DNA from: Desulfatitalea sp. UBA4791
Lineage (GTDB): Bacteria > Desulfobacterota > Desulfobacteria > Desulfobacterales > Desulfosarcinaceae
NCBI GenBank assembly: GCA_002402905.1
Contig: DHGT01000003.1
Coordinates: 1-29,691, forward strand
Reading direction: 5' to 3'
DNA length: 29,691 bases
This document shows positions 1 through 7,964 of this stretch, in pieces. The notes beneath the pieces are model-generated. The model did not search any database. It saw only the letters and a program-made list of their open reading frames with translations, and had not been told where the DNA came from. The translations under genes and the position numbers were made by a program. Within the stretch, counting starts at the first letter, position 1. Each line of letters opens with the position of its first letter.

Positions 1-454
1 GTTTCACGTTGCCGTCCACGACGGCGTAGGGTTGTCCATGAGCGATACTCAAAACGGCGGCGGCGATGTAGTCCCCGACGCCTGGCAATTGCCGCAGGTC
101 GCGCCACTCCCTGGGCATTTCACCGCCCGAAACTTTGACGATCTGTTGAGCCGCGCGATGCATGTTTCGGGCCCGGGTGTAATACCCCAGCCCTTCCCAG
201 ACCTTCAATATCATCATGTCGTCCGCCCTGGCCAGATGCCGCACATCGGGAAAGAGCGTCATGAACCGATGATAATAGGGAATGACGGTTTTGACCTGGG
301 TCTGTTGCAGCATCACTTCAGACACCCAGACGGCATATGGATCACCCGTTCGGCGCCATGGCAGATCGCGCTTGAGGTCGTCGTACCAGGCGCCCAGTTG
401 TCGCCTGATGCCGTCGCACAGATCTGGAGAAAGGCTCGCATCGTCTGCTGCCAT
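1..454 (-). CDS. mutY: A/G-specific adenine DNA glycosylase MutY, N-terminal part (runs off left edge)
   Basis: Removes adenine mispaired with 8-oxoguanine or guanine in base excision repair. The minus-strand reading frame stays open to position 1, so only about 151 N-terminal residues are present. Visible signatures are DLPWRRTGDPYAVWVSEVML with the catalytic Glu of the SEVMLQQTQV motif, the YYTRARNMHRAA helix, and the helix-hairpin-helix LPGVGDYIAAAVLSIAHG followed by VVDGNV with the catalytic Asp. The Fe-S cluster and NUDIX-like C-terminal domain would lie outside the window. The ATG at 454 has no clear ribosome binding site. An in-frame TTG at 469 follows GGAAGG by 7 nt and may be the true start. 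Family assignment is secure; only the start is uncertain. Confidence 0.93.
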   Translation of the reverse strand, partial: MAADDASLSPDLCDGIRRQLGAWYDDLKRDLPWRRTGDPYAVWVSEVMLQQTQVKTVIPYYHRFMTLFPDVRHLARADDMMILKVWEGLGYYTRARNMHRAAQQIVKVSGGEMPREWRDLRQLPGVGDYIAAAVLSIAHGQPYAVVDGNVK

Positions 455-507
455 AAGGGATGAGGTCAAAGCGTTGCCTTCCATATCCGAGGTTCAGTTG
501 GACACTG

Positions 508-537
508 ACTATACCCTGACCCTGCGCCCTGCATCAA
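508..537 (-). promoter_or_regulatory. Candidate sigma70-type promoter for mutY
   Basis: Read on the minus strand, TTGATG (537-532) and TATAGT (513-508) are separated by 18 bp and lie about 40-55 bp upstream of the mutY start. The -10 box matches 5 of 6 consensus bases and the -35 box 4 of 6. Inferred from sequence only. Confidence 0.35.
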
Positions 538-556
538 TCGATCAGTGCAAATCAAC

Positions 557-590
557 AAAAAAATGCCATCGGCATACCAATGGCCGATGA
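557..590 (-). terminator. Terminator-like hairpin, minus strand, upstream of the mutY promoter
   Basis: On the minus strand a stem of about 9-10 bp with one bulged base (CATCGGCCAT / ATGCCGATG, loop TGGT, 589-566) is followed within 2-3 nt by seven T (563-557). It faces mutY but lies upstream of the candidate mutY promoter. It would therefore stop leftward transcripts entering from the 5' region of the divergent gene at 808. Confidence 0.45.
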
Positions 591-807
591 CTGGACATCG
601 TTTCTGCGGAATCACAAATAAAACTGATAATGGCTCTCAAGACCCGGCTGCGGGGTGCCGATATGAACCATGTAAAAGATGAGGTCCGCGTTGCACCACC
701 CCTTCGACTCCCCTGCGCCAATCTCCGAGGGCACCGCCGACCGGTCACCCCAAGCATACAAGAGCCTGCCCGGCGGGAAATGCCAGGCCGCTCCAGGGAG
801 GATATCC
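591..807. other. Intergenic leader region before the HEAT/receiver gene
   Basis: Together with 455-590 this is the 353-bp divergent intergenic region. Beyond the mutY promoter and the minus-strand hairpin I see only a GATAAT box at 626-631 with no good -35 partner, and the ribosome binding site AGGGAGG at 795-801 for the gene at 808. No RNA gene or riboswitch was recognised. Confidence 0.3.
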
Positions 808-2448
808 ATGGCCCGTGTCGATCCAGGTCATTTTCTCGAAGAGCTGCGTTTCGATATCAGAACCAACGACTTGATCAAGGCCCGCCTGGTGATGGCCCAC
901 TATTCCCAGATGGAGGCCCAGATCCAGCGCAAGGCATTGTACGAACTCAGCAAGGCACCGGATGCGTTTATCTTCCCGCTTCTGGTGGCGTGCCTGGCCC
1001 AGCCCCCAGCAGGCCATGAAGCCGACCCGGCCCTGAAGGAGCTTCTCTATTCAAGGGCCCTGGACAATCCACAGATGCTCAACCATATGCTCATGCGCGA
1101 AGTCAAACCCAGCCATCGCGTCGTTCTGGCCGAAGTGGCCGGTGACATCAAGCTGGAGGAGGCCACTCCGGTGCTGCTGGGTATCCTCAACGAAGACCAG
1201 GACGAAAAGGCATTGCGGGGGGCCATCGTCTCCCTGGGCATGATCGGCGATCCGTCGGCCACCACGCCGATTTCCGAATTTTTATACGCCGGCAGCGTCG
1301 AACTGGTCATCGCGGCCATCCAATCTCTGGGCACCCTGGGAACCCCTACCGCCATCCAGCGCCTGGCGGAAAAGCTGGGAGCCGACCCGGACCTCGACTA
1401 TATGATTCTGGACCTGTTTGCCACTTCTCAGGAACCCGAGGCCCTGGATCGTCTCAACGATACGCTGTCTGCCCAGATGGCGCACCTGCGCAACGCCGGC
1501 AAGCAGCGGCTGCTCGATATCGGACGCAAGGCCGTACCGGTATTGATCAACAACCTGCGCTACAACGACCCGGACCTGTTGATCCATACCTTGAATGTCC
1601 TGGGCGACATCGGCGATGAATCGGCCATTTCGCCGATCCGCAAACTGCTGCACAACGAACCCAAAGATGCCAATGTACGCTTTGCCGCCTACGAAGCCCT
1701 GGGCAAGCTGCCCATGGCCAAAGGGGCCTTTGCCCTGGCCCAGGGGCTCAACGACCCGGTGGACAATGTGCGGTCCGCCGCTGCCAGTGCCATCGATCAC
1801 AACTACAACACCGTTCTGGCCGCCGGGGTCAAAAACATGATCCGCGACGAAGACCCGGCCGAGCGCCGCATCAGCCGCACGGTGATGGACACCGAGTGCG
1901 ATACAATCTTCATGGACCTGATCCAGGAGGAGGTCTTCCGGCAGTTCGCCATCGAGTACCTTTGCCGTCAAGCCCACAGCGACATCCGTTCCCATTTCAG
2001 CGCCCTGCTCAAGACCCATGGAGAGGCCGAAATGGCCGCGGCCATCGAAAGCCAGACCTGCACGGCCAGCCTGGATATCCTGAAGATTTTTGCCGTGGAC
2101 GACTCCAAAATGATCCTCAATATCTATCGCAGCGTCCTGCACAATCTGGGTTGCGAACCCATCCTGTTCGAATTCCCGGCCCAGGCCATCGATCAGGTGC
2201 GCAGCATCAAGCCCAATCTGATCTTTACCGATTTGAACATGCCGGATATCAGCGGCGTGGATCTGACCCGGCAGATCCGTGCGTGGTTCAGCAGGGAAGA
2301 GCTGCCCATCGTCATGGTCACCACCCAGAACGAATCCCAGGACAACGAGGCCGCCATGGCGGCCGGTGTCAATGCCATCCTGCACAAGCCGTTTAACGAA
2401 GAGACGCTGAGGGCAGTTCTGGCGGATTATTTCACACAACAGAAGTGA
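808..2448 (+). CDS. HEAT-repeat protein with C-terminal response-regulator receiver domain
   Basis: Predicted cytoplasmic signalling protein of 546 residues. Residues about 1-420 are helical HEAT/PBS-lyase-like repeats; typical units read LLGILNEDQDEKALRGAIVS and LGDIGDESAISPIRKLL. Residues about 427-546 form a CheY-like receiver: the acidic pair in FAVDDSK, the phospho-acceptor Asp in IFTDLNMPD, the switch Thr in MVTTQ and the conserved Lys in LHKPF. There is no DNA-binding, kinase or enzymatic output domain, so output is probably by protein contact through the HEAT scaffold (inference). The ATG at 808 is chosen because AGGGAGG lies 6 nt upstream; the frame extends to 679 without such support. 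No histidine kinase is adjacent. It ends 6 nt before the end of the convergent rhodanese-ferritin gene. Confidence 0.9.
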   Translation: MARVDPGHFLEELRFDIRTNDLIKARLVMAHYSQMEAQIQRKALYELSKAPDAFIFPLLVACLAQPPAGHEADPALKELLYSRALDNPQMLNHMLMREVKPSHRVVLAEVAGDIKLEEATPVLLGILNEDQDEKALRGAIVSLGMIGDPSATTPISEFLYAGSVELVIAAIQSLGTLGTPTAIQRLAEKLGADPDLDYMILDLFATSQEPEALDRLNDTLSAQMAHLRNAGKQRLLDIGRKAVPVLINNLRYNDPDLLIHTLNVLGDIGDESAISPIRKLLHNEPKDANVRFAAYEALGKLPMAKGAFALAQGLNDPVDNVRSAAASAIDHNYNTVLAAGVKNMIRDEDPAERRISRTVMDTECDTIFMDLIQEEVFRQFAIEYLCRQAHSDIRSHFSALLKTHGEAEMAAAIESQTCTASLDILKIFAVDDSKMILNIYRSVLHNLGCEPILFEFPAQAIDQVRSIKPNLIFTDLNMPDISGVDLTRQIRAWFSREELPIVMVTTQNESQDNEAAMAAGVNAILHKPFNEETLRAVLADYFTQQK

Positions 2449-2454
2449 AACGCT

Positions 2455-3261
2455 TCAGCACGCCTCGATGGCGCCGATCAGGGCCTCCATATGGGCTTTT
2501 TCCGCATGGGACAGGCCGAGGAACGCCTGGCGCCCCTCCTCGGTGTTGACCTCGTCGGCCAGGCTGCGGTAGAGATCGAAGGCGGCATATTCGATCTGCA
2601 GGGCCATTTCGATGAGGCGCAGGCAGGCATCCTTCTTCACGCCGGACGCCCTCTTAAGCGCCTCGTCGAGTGCCAGACCGCCCTCTAAAACATCACCTTT
2701 CATTCGCTCATAGATCGGCTCGAAAGGGTCGATCGTCTCGTCGATCTGGCGCCAGTATCCATGCACCGTGCGGGCATGGGCGATTTCCGCCCGGGCGAGA
2801 CGTGCGAAGGTCTGGGACCAATCCTGCCCAGCCCATTTCCGTGCCACGGATTCGTAGAACAGCTGCGCCCCCTTCTCCAGGTTCATGGCCGTCTGGAACA
2901 TTTCGGCCAACGATTGACCGGCAAACAGAGCCACCCTGGGAAGGTCCTCGATCTTTGCGCCGTCCCAGCGCAGCATCCCCCCTTCCAGGTTGTATATCCG
3001 CTCCCCGAACCCCTCTTCCGCCACCATGGCCGCCGCGGTCATGGATCGTCCGCCGCTGTGGCAATAGAAAAGCAGGTCTTTTTGCGCCGGCAATTGATCC
3101 ATGCCACGTACCAGATCGGGAAGCGGCATGAGGCGCGCACCGGGGATGTGGCCCATCCGGTACTCCTGGGGTTGCCGCACGTCCACGAGCACATAGTCGT
3201 TTTCGTGGTGGGTGCGGATATACTCGCGCAATGATTCCGGTGTCAGGTTTTTGATGTCCAT
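2455..3261 (-). CDS. Rhodanese-like domain fused to a ferritin-like (rubrerythrin-type) domain
   Basis: 268 residues. Residues about 5-115 are a rhodanese domain (DVRQPQEYRMGHIPGA) with active-site Cys67 in the loop CHSGGRS, the kind that carries persulfide sulfur. Residues about 130-268 form a four-helix ferritin-like domain with Glu/His pairs suited to a di-iron site: EKGAQLFYES, RAEIAHARTVHGY, QIEYAAFDLY and HAEKAHMEAL. The fusion suggests a role in sulfur transfer or peroxide handling in an anaerobe; the substrate is unknown. The start at 3261 is chosen from AAGGAA about 9 nt upstream, although the frame extends to 3345 inside the preceding gene. It follows the DUF255 gene by 23 nt on the same strand and is probably co-transcribed with it. 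Confidence 0.9.
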   Translation of the reverse strand: MDIKNLTPESLREYIRTHHENDYVLVDVRQPQEYRMGHIPGARLMPLPDLVRGMDQLPAQKDLLFYCHSGGRSMTAAAMVAEEGFGERIYNLEGGMLRWDGAKIEDLPRVALFAGQSLAEMFQTAMNLEKGAQLFYESVARKWAGQDWSQTFARLARAEIAHARTVHGYWRQIDETIDPFEPIYERMKGDVLEGGLALDEALKRASGVKKDACLRLIEMALQIEYAAFDLYRSLADEVNTEEGRQAFLGLSHAEKAHMEALIGAIEAC

Positions 3262-3284
3262 AACCGCATTCCTTTTGGGGATGA

Positions 3285-5147
3285 TCAATTTGTTGATCCG
3301 TTTGAGGTGGGTTGCCGAGGAGGGTTGGCCGACAGCGATTCCCACCCCGCCAGGGTATGCAAATACGCCGACGGCTGCTTGCGCACCGATCCGCCGAAGG
3401 CCTGGATCAGCCGACCAGCCTGCGACAACCAGGTGTCTTCGGATGTCAGGCGGCTCAATCCGATCAGATTGTGGAGTGCCACGGCATTTGCCGAAGGAAT
3501 CGCCCCGTCGTACACCTCTTTAGGTCGCACCGGCAGTTCTTCTGCGGCCGTATCGGTCAGATGGTATCCGCCCTGTTCCCGGTCCCAGAAGGCGGCATCC
3601 ATTTGCCGCTGCAAACGGACGGCCGCATCGGCCCAATGGCGATCCCCTGAGGCGCGCGACAAACCGAGCAATCCGTCGATGAAAAAGGCGTAGTCGTTCG
3701 CGGTGGCGGGTATGGCGACCTGGCCGTTTCGAAGGCGATGCCGCAGACCGCCCCGCTCATCGGTCATGTGCTCAAGGACAAAATCGGCCGCCCGGCCCGC
3801 CGCGTCCAGATATTCGGATCTCTCGAGCACCCTGGCCCCCTCGGCCAGGGCGGCGATCATCAGTCCGTTCAAATCGGTCAGAATCTTGTCGTCCCTGAGC
3901 GGCGGCACGCGCCCGACCCGCCGGGTAAACAGCCGGTTGCGAAGATCTTCCCATCGCCGCTCCAGAGTCTCCTGGGAAACGTTCAGCTGTTTCGCCCACT
4001 GGGACCAGGAACGGGTCATATGCAGGATATTGGTGCCGGTTTTGCGGCGAGTGGCCTCATCAAAAAAGTTACCGTCGGACTCGAGACGAAAAATCTGCGG
4101 CCATGGGATGTCATCGGCGTCTTCAGCCGCCAATCGCTCGAACTCGCTCGATGACCAGAGATAAAACTTACCCTCCTCGCCCTCGCTGTCGGCATCCTCG
4201 GCCGTATAGAAGCCGCCGGCCGGATCGGTCATGTCGCGCAGCACATAAGTGAAAATCTCCCGTGCGGTTTGGTCAAAAAGCGGCTCGCGGGTCGACCCCC
4301 AGGCCGCGAGGTAGGCCAGTGCCAGCATGGCCTGGTCGTAGAGCATCTTTTCGAAGTGGGGCAGCAGCCATTGGCGATCGGTGGCATAGCGGTGGAATCC
4401 GAATCCCACGTGGTCCCATATCCCTCCCTGGCGCATGGCGACGAGGGTGTGGGAGACCATATCGAGCAGTTTACGGTCTCCAGTGCGTTTGAAGACCTGC
4501 ATCAAAAACAGCAGACGGTGGGCCGACGGAAACTTGGGCGCGCCGTCGAAGCCGCCGAACTGGGCGTCATAGCGCTGGGCCGCACCGGCAGCGGCCGCGT
4601 CGATGACTGCCCGTTCGGGAGTCGCGTCCGCATGCGGTTCGAAAGCAAAGGCACTGCCCAGGTGGCTGACCACCTCCTGGGCGGATTCGATCACGCGATC
4701 GGGGGAGCGGGTCCACAGATCGTTAACGCGGGCGCATAGATCGATGAGCCCCAGGCGGCCTGCGGTGCTGTGCTTGGGGATATAGGTGCCGGCAAAAAAC
4801 GGCTTGCGGTCGGGCGTCATCATGACCGTCAGGGGCCATCCGCCGCTGCCGGTGACCAGATGGCAGGCGGCCATGTAAACCGCGTCGATGTCCGGCCGCT
4901 CTTCGCGATCGACCTTGATACACACGAAATTGCGGTTGAGTGCCTCCGCCGTCTCGGCATCTTCGAACGATTCGTGGGCCATGACATGGCACCAGTGACA
5001 GGTGGCATACCCCACGGAGAGAAAAACCGGTTTGTTCTCCATGCGGGCCCGTTCAAACGCCGCGTCGCCCCAGGGATACCAGTCCACCGGGTTGTGTGCG
5101 TGTTGCAGCAGATAGGGACTTTGTTCGTTTATTAATAAGTTGGGCAT
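3285..5147 (-). CDS. Thioredoxin-fold DUF255 protein (YyaL / SPATA20 family)
   Basis: 620 residues, close to the usual size of this family. The N-terminal thioredoxin-like domain holds the signature SPYLLQHAHNPVDWYPWG and a CxxC in ATCHWCHVM (Cys50, Cys53). The rest resembles the (alpha/alpha)6-barrel seen in N-acyl-glucosamine epimerase-like proteins, with motifs such as GGIWDHVGFGFHRYATD, HFEKMLYDQA and DGAIPSANAVA. The bacterial function is not established; a redox or thiol role is inferred from the CxxC. The start at 5147 is supported by AGGAGG 8 nt upstream. It probably forms an operon with the rhodanese-ferritin gene, linking two thiol/sulfur-related folds. Confidence 0.93.
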   Translation of the reverse strand: MPNLLINEQSPYLLQHAHNPVDWYPWGDAAFERARMENKPVFLSVGYATCHWCHVMAHESFEDAETAEALNRNFVCIKVDREERPDIDAVYMAACHLVTGSGGWPLTVMMTPDRKPFFAGTYIPKHSTAGRLGLIDLCARVNDLWTRSPDRVIESAQEVVSHLGSAFAFEPHADATPERAVIDAAAAGAAQRYDAQFGGFDGAPKFPSAHRLLFLMQVFKRTGDRKLLDMVSHTLVAMRQGGIWDHVGFGFHRYATDRQWLLPHFEKMLYDQAMLALAYLAAWGSTREPLFDQTAREIFTYVLRDMTDPAGGFYTAEDADSEGEEGKFYLWSSSEFERLAAEDADDIPWPQIFRLESDGNFFDEATRRKTGTNILHMTRSWSQWAKQLNVSQETLERRWEDLRNRLFTRRVGRVPPLRDDKILTDLNGLMIAALAEGARVLERSEYLDAAGRAADFVLEHMTDERGGLRHRLRNGQVAIPATANDYAFFIDGLLGLSRASGDRHWADAAVRLQRQMDAAFWDREQGGYHLTDTAAEELPVRPKEVYDGAIPSANAVALHNLIGLSRLTSEDTWLSQAGRLIQAFGGSVRKQPSAYLHTLAGWESLSANPPRQPTSNGSTN

Positions 5148-5359
5148 GGGTTTGCCTCCTGTATTTTTCGGGATTCAGGCCGAAGCCGCCCAAATAGAGA
5201 TGCATGGGGCTGCGTGACCGGCAGCCGAATACCTTGCGGCCATGATCGTCACCGGCAGAGGTTCGTATACTGCGCCCGCTTGGGGCTTCCACCGTTTCCG
5301 TTCAATATAGGAACCCGGTTACCGGTTTGCAAATCAGCGGGATAAAAGCGGTTGGCGTG

Positions 5360-6985
5360 TCAGGTGGCGTGCAGGTGGTGATACGCCGGTAGCGTGGTGA
5401 TGCGGCGGTCCTCGACCGGATGGCCGATGGTGAAGTGGTAGAGGCTGTTCAAGCTGCCGTCGGTGATGCCCATCAGATCTGCGACCGCGTCATCGAAGAA
5501 ACAGCCGATGCCTGTACCGCGGATGCCGTGGGCTTCGGCTTCCAGGTAGAGCATCTGACCGATCATGCCGCACTCCCAGTGCAGGTGGCGATACATGAAC
5601 GGCCGTTCGGCGACCGTAGCCGTCAAGGGGGCCACCATGGCCACGGCGAAGGCCCCGTGGCCGGCGATCTCCTGGTGGCAACTCACCGCCATGGCGTCGT
5701 AGCTCATATCGGCGCTTTGGAGCAGAAAAAGGGGAAAGTCCGGCCGCACGGGCTGCCATGAAAACCCGGGCCGGCATCTGGGCCGCCATTGCGACACGGT
5801 GTCGGGCGACGCCGAACGCGCCAGGAAGTAGAGGCCCGGGGAGATATCCTCCACCCGATGAACGAACAGCAGCAGATGAACGGCCGGCCCGGGAAGTCCG
5901 GCTTCAAACGGAGAGCGAGCGGCCCGGGGAAGCGTGCGCTCGAGAATGGCAAAAAAAGTGTCCGCCGCGATGTGCTTGTCCGGATCGTAACTCACCGCGC
6001 TGCGGCGGTTGCGGATCACATCCGACGCACGCCTGGATCCGGACCCGGGACAGGAATCGCTCTGTGGCATGGGATCGAAGACGAGCGCCGAAGTGGGCTC
6101 CTTTTCCGTTGCCGCTGCCGCCCGCGGAATGATCGGCCATGGATTGGGTTTCCGGCTCAAAGGTTCCGGCCGGCCGCTGACTGGAAGGGTTGCCAACGGG
6201 CGCACCAGGTGTTCGGGCAGGGTTCGCGGTATGGCCGAGGCCTGCGGCACGGCGGAAATCCAGAAGATCATTTCCGGCCACTCCGATTCGAGAGAATGCC
6301 AGACGGTGCGGTCAAACCCCAGTATCTCGGCGATCTGGCGGTCGCCGGCCCCGGAGAGGCAATGCGCCTGCCAGCCGTTGAGGCGCGCGGCGATGGCGAT
6401 GGCCGCCGCCGCGTGGCCGGCGTCCAGGAGACAGTATCGGAAGGCGCGCTCGCCATACTTCCAGGACTCCCGCCAGAAAATGGTGCTCAGCGCGAGTCCG
6501 AACCCGTCGCCCGAAAAATGGTCTCGCCAGGCAGAGCAGATCTCCGCGGGAAGGTCGATTCGCCGTGCGAGGGCGTGGCCCAGGGCATTGTAGTGATAGA
6601 CGCCCCCGGCCAACCCGTCGACGGCCGGCGCAATGAGGTAACATTCGGTGGGGTGAAGGTTGCCGGATGAGGGATGGACGCGCAGCGCCCACCGGCTCCC
6701 GCCCGCCGATTTCCAGGCGGATATGGCGAGGCTGTGATAAAAGAAATCCCCTAACGTGTGAAGGTTCAACGCACGGTGGGCCGCGGGCACGGCGGCGTAA
6801 AGATCCGCATAGGGCAGATCCGGTATGTCATCGGGCAGGGGCAGACGAACCATTTTTGCCCCTTCGAAAAACCGAAAGGGCTGGGGCTGGTTCTGCCAGT
6901 CCATGTACCCCGCCGACCGCGCGTAGCGATGGAAATGATGCTTGGTCGCTTCGTGGTAGTCCAGGATGGTCCAGTCCCTGCCCAT
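5360..6985 (-). CDS. SagB/ThcOx-type dehydrogenase with two nitroreductase-fold domains
   Basis: 541 residues from the chosen ATG. The N-terminus LDYHEATKHHFHRYARSAGY followed by a DWQNQPQPFR stretch is characteristic of tandem SagB-type proteins. The first nitroreductase-like domain (about residues 90-280) contains SSGNLHPTECYL and YHYNALGHAL. The second (about 320-530) contains IRNRRSAVSYD, MIGQMLYLEAEAHGIRGTGI and HFTIGHP. SagB-type enzymes are FMN oxidoreductases; some oxidise azolines in ribosomal peptide pathways, but tandem forms also occur alone. No cyclodehydratase or precursor peptide is visible here, so the substrate is unknown. The ATG at 6985 is preferred because GAGGA precedes it by about 9 nt; the frame extends to an ATG at 7054 lacking a ribosome binding site. 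The 212 bp between this gene and the DUF255 gene contain nothing I recognise. Confidence 0.87.
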   Translation of the reverse strand: MGRDWTILDYHEATKHHFHRYARSAGYMDWQNQPQPFRFFEGAKMVRLPLPDDIPDLPYADLYAAVPAAHRALNLHTLGDFFYHSLAISAWKSAGGSRWALRVHPSSGNLHPTECYLIAPAVDGLAGGVYHYNALGHALARRIDLPAEICSAWRDHFSGDGFGLALSTIFWRESWKYGERAFRYCLLDAGHAAAAIAIAARLNGWQAHCLSGAGDRQIAEILGFDRTVWHSLESEWPEMIFWISAVPQASAIPRTLPEHLVRPLATLPVSGRPEPLSRKPNPWPIIPRAAAATEKEPTSALVFDPMPQSDSCPGSGSRRASDVIRNRRSAVSYDPDKHIAADTFFAILERTLPRAARSPFEAGLPGPAVHLLLFVHRVEDISPGLYFLARSASPDTVSQWRPRCRPGFSWQPVRPDFPLFLLQSADMSYDAMAVSCHQEIAGHGAFAVAMVAPLTATVAERPFMYRHLHWECGMIGQMLYLEAEAHGIRGTGIGCFFDDAVADLMGITDGSLNSLYHFTIGHPVEDRRITTLPAYHHLHAT

Positions 6986-7105
6986 GGCATCACTGTCCTC
7001 GCAGATGGTCACCCTGCCGATAAAGGGATGAACGGCTGGCATCGGGTCGCCCATGTCGCCGGAGGCCCAACGGCGGATATGGACGTCCCGACAGGCCCAT
7101 TCGGT

Positions 7106-7651
7106 TTACCATTTATCGTAATGGGTGAATGCGACGGTCTCTTTACGCGGCGGGGCCGAGCCGACCTTGGCCGGATATCCCACCGGGATCATGGTGACCA
7201 GTTCATACCCGTCGGGCACCTGCATGGCCTGCGCCGCCTTGTCATGATCAAACAATCCGACGACGACCGTGCCCAGGCCGAGATTGTGGGCCGTCAGGCA
7301 CAGGTTCTGGGTCGCCAGCCCGAGGTCGTACATCATCCAATCCCCGAATTTGGTGGACGCCATATTTTTGTAATATCCCGAAACCTTGGCCTTGGCGCAC
7401 ATTACCAGCACCACCGGGGCTTGCACCATGGCGTTGCTGGCAGGGTTGCCTTTAGGTGGCAAAGAGGCCTGGAGCTTCTCCTTGGCGGCGGCGTCCTTGA
7501 CTACGATCACCTCCCAACACTGGCAGTTGGTCCAGGAAGGGGACCATCGCACGGCATCCAGGAGTTGCTGCAAGATCTGGTCGGAAAGCGGCCGATCCTC
7601 GTATTTTCGAATACTGCGTCGCTCTTGAATCAGGTTCATCAGGTCGGTCAT
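7106..7651 (-). CDS. Nitroreductase family protein
   Basis: 181 residues, typical of small FMN-dependent nitroreductases, which reduce nitro compounds, quinones or flavins with NAD(P)H. It starts with ERRSIRKYEDRPLSDQILQQ, the FMN-binding Arg region, followed by AVRWSPSWTNCQCWEVIVV. It ends with the conserved LGLGTVVVGLFDH, MIPVGYP and RKETVAF motifs. The start at 7651 is supported by GAGGAGG about 7 nt upstream. It lies upstream of the SagB-type gene on the same strand with a gap of about 120 nt, so co-expression of two related flavoproteins is possible. Physiological substrate unknown. Confidence 0.93.
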   Translation of the reverse strand: MTDLMNLIQERRSIRKYEDRPLSDQILQQLLDAVRWSPSWTNCQCWEVIVVKDAAAKEKLQASLPPKGNPASNAMVQAPVVLVMCAKAKVSGYYKNMASTKFGDWMMYDLGLATQNLCLTAHNLGLGTVVVGLFDHDKAAQAMQVPDGYELVTMIPVGYPAKVGSAPPRKETVAFTHYDKW

Positions 7652-7704
7652 GTAGGATCCTCCTCGTCGGTGATGTATTGAATGTCAAAAAACAGCGGCT
7701 TTTG

Positions 7705-7884
7705 CTAGAGATTTTCTTTTTTATGGCAATCGCATTGTTGGTCGTCGCATACCGGGCACACATAGGTTTCCGGGGCCTCACGTTCGGGTTCGGGTGCGGT
7801 CTCGGGTCTGGCAAAGGTCAAGAGTCGCCATGCGATAAAAACAAACACGGCGATAAAAAGAGGAATGAGAAGGAAGTACATCAT
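7705..7884 (-). CDS. Small single-pass membrane protein with a Cys-rich C-terminus
   Basis: 59 residues. One hydrophobic segment, MMYFLLIPLFIAVFVFIAWR, is followed by an acidic/Pro-rich linker (RPETAPEPEREAPE) and a compact cluster YVCPVCDDQQCDCHK with four Cys and one His, which could bind one metal ion. The two adjacent ATG codons at 7884 and 7881 are both possible starts and the ribosome binding site is weak. It lies between the TIGR01777 epimerase and the nitroreductase, all on the same strand. The coherent membrane-linker-metal-site layout is the reason to call it. No named family is recognised. Confidence 0.6.
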   Translation of the reverse strand: MMYFLLIPLFIAVFVFIAWRLLTFARPETAPEPEREAPETYVCPVCDDQQCDCHKKENL

Positions 7885-7964
7885 GATATCGCTCTATTTC
7901 GTCCCGTTCAAATGGATCGATGATTCGTATTACCAGGATTGCCGGCAACAATTAAGCAGAAAGT

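Noticed and set aside
1282..2439. Long open minus-strand frame (385 codons) opposite the HEAT/receiver gene
   Set aside because: It mirrors a well-supported plus-strand gene, has no recognisable domain, and its His/Gly/Asp-rich composition is that of an antisense shadow.
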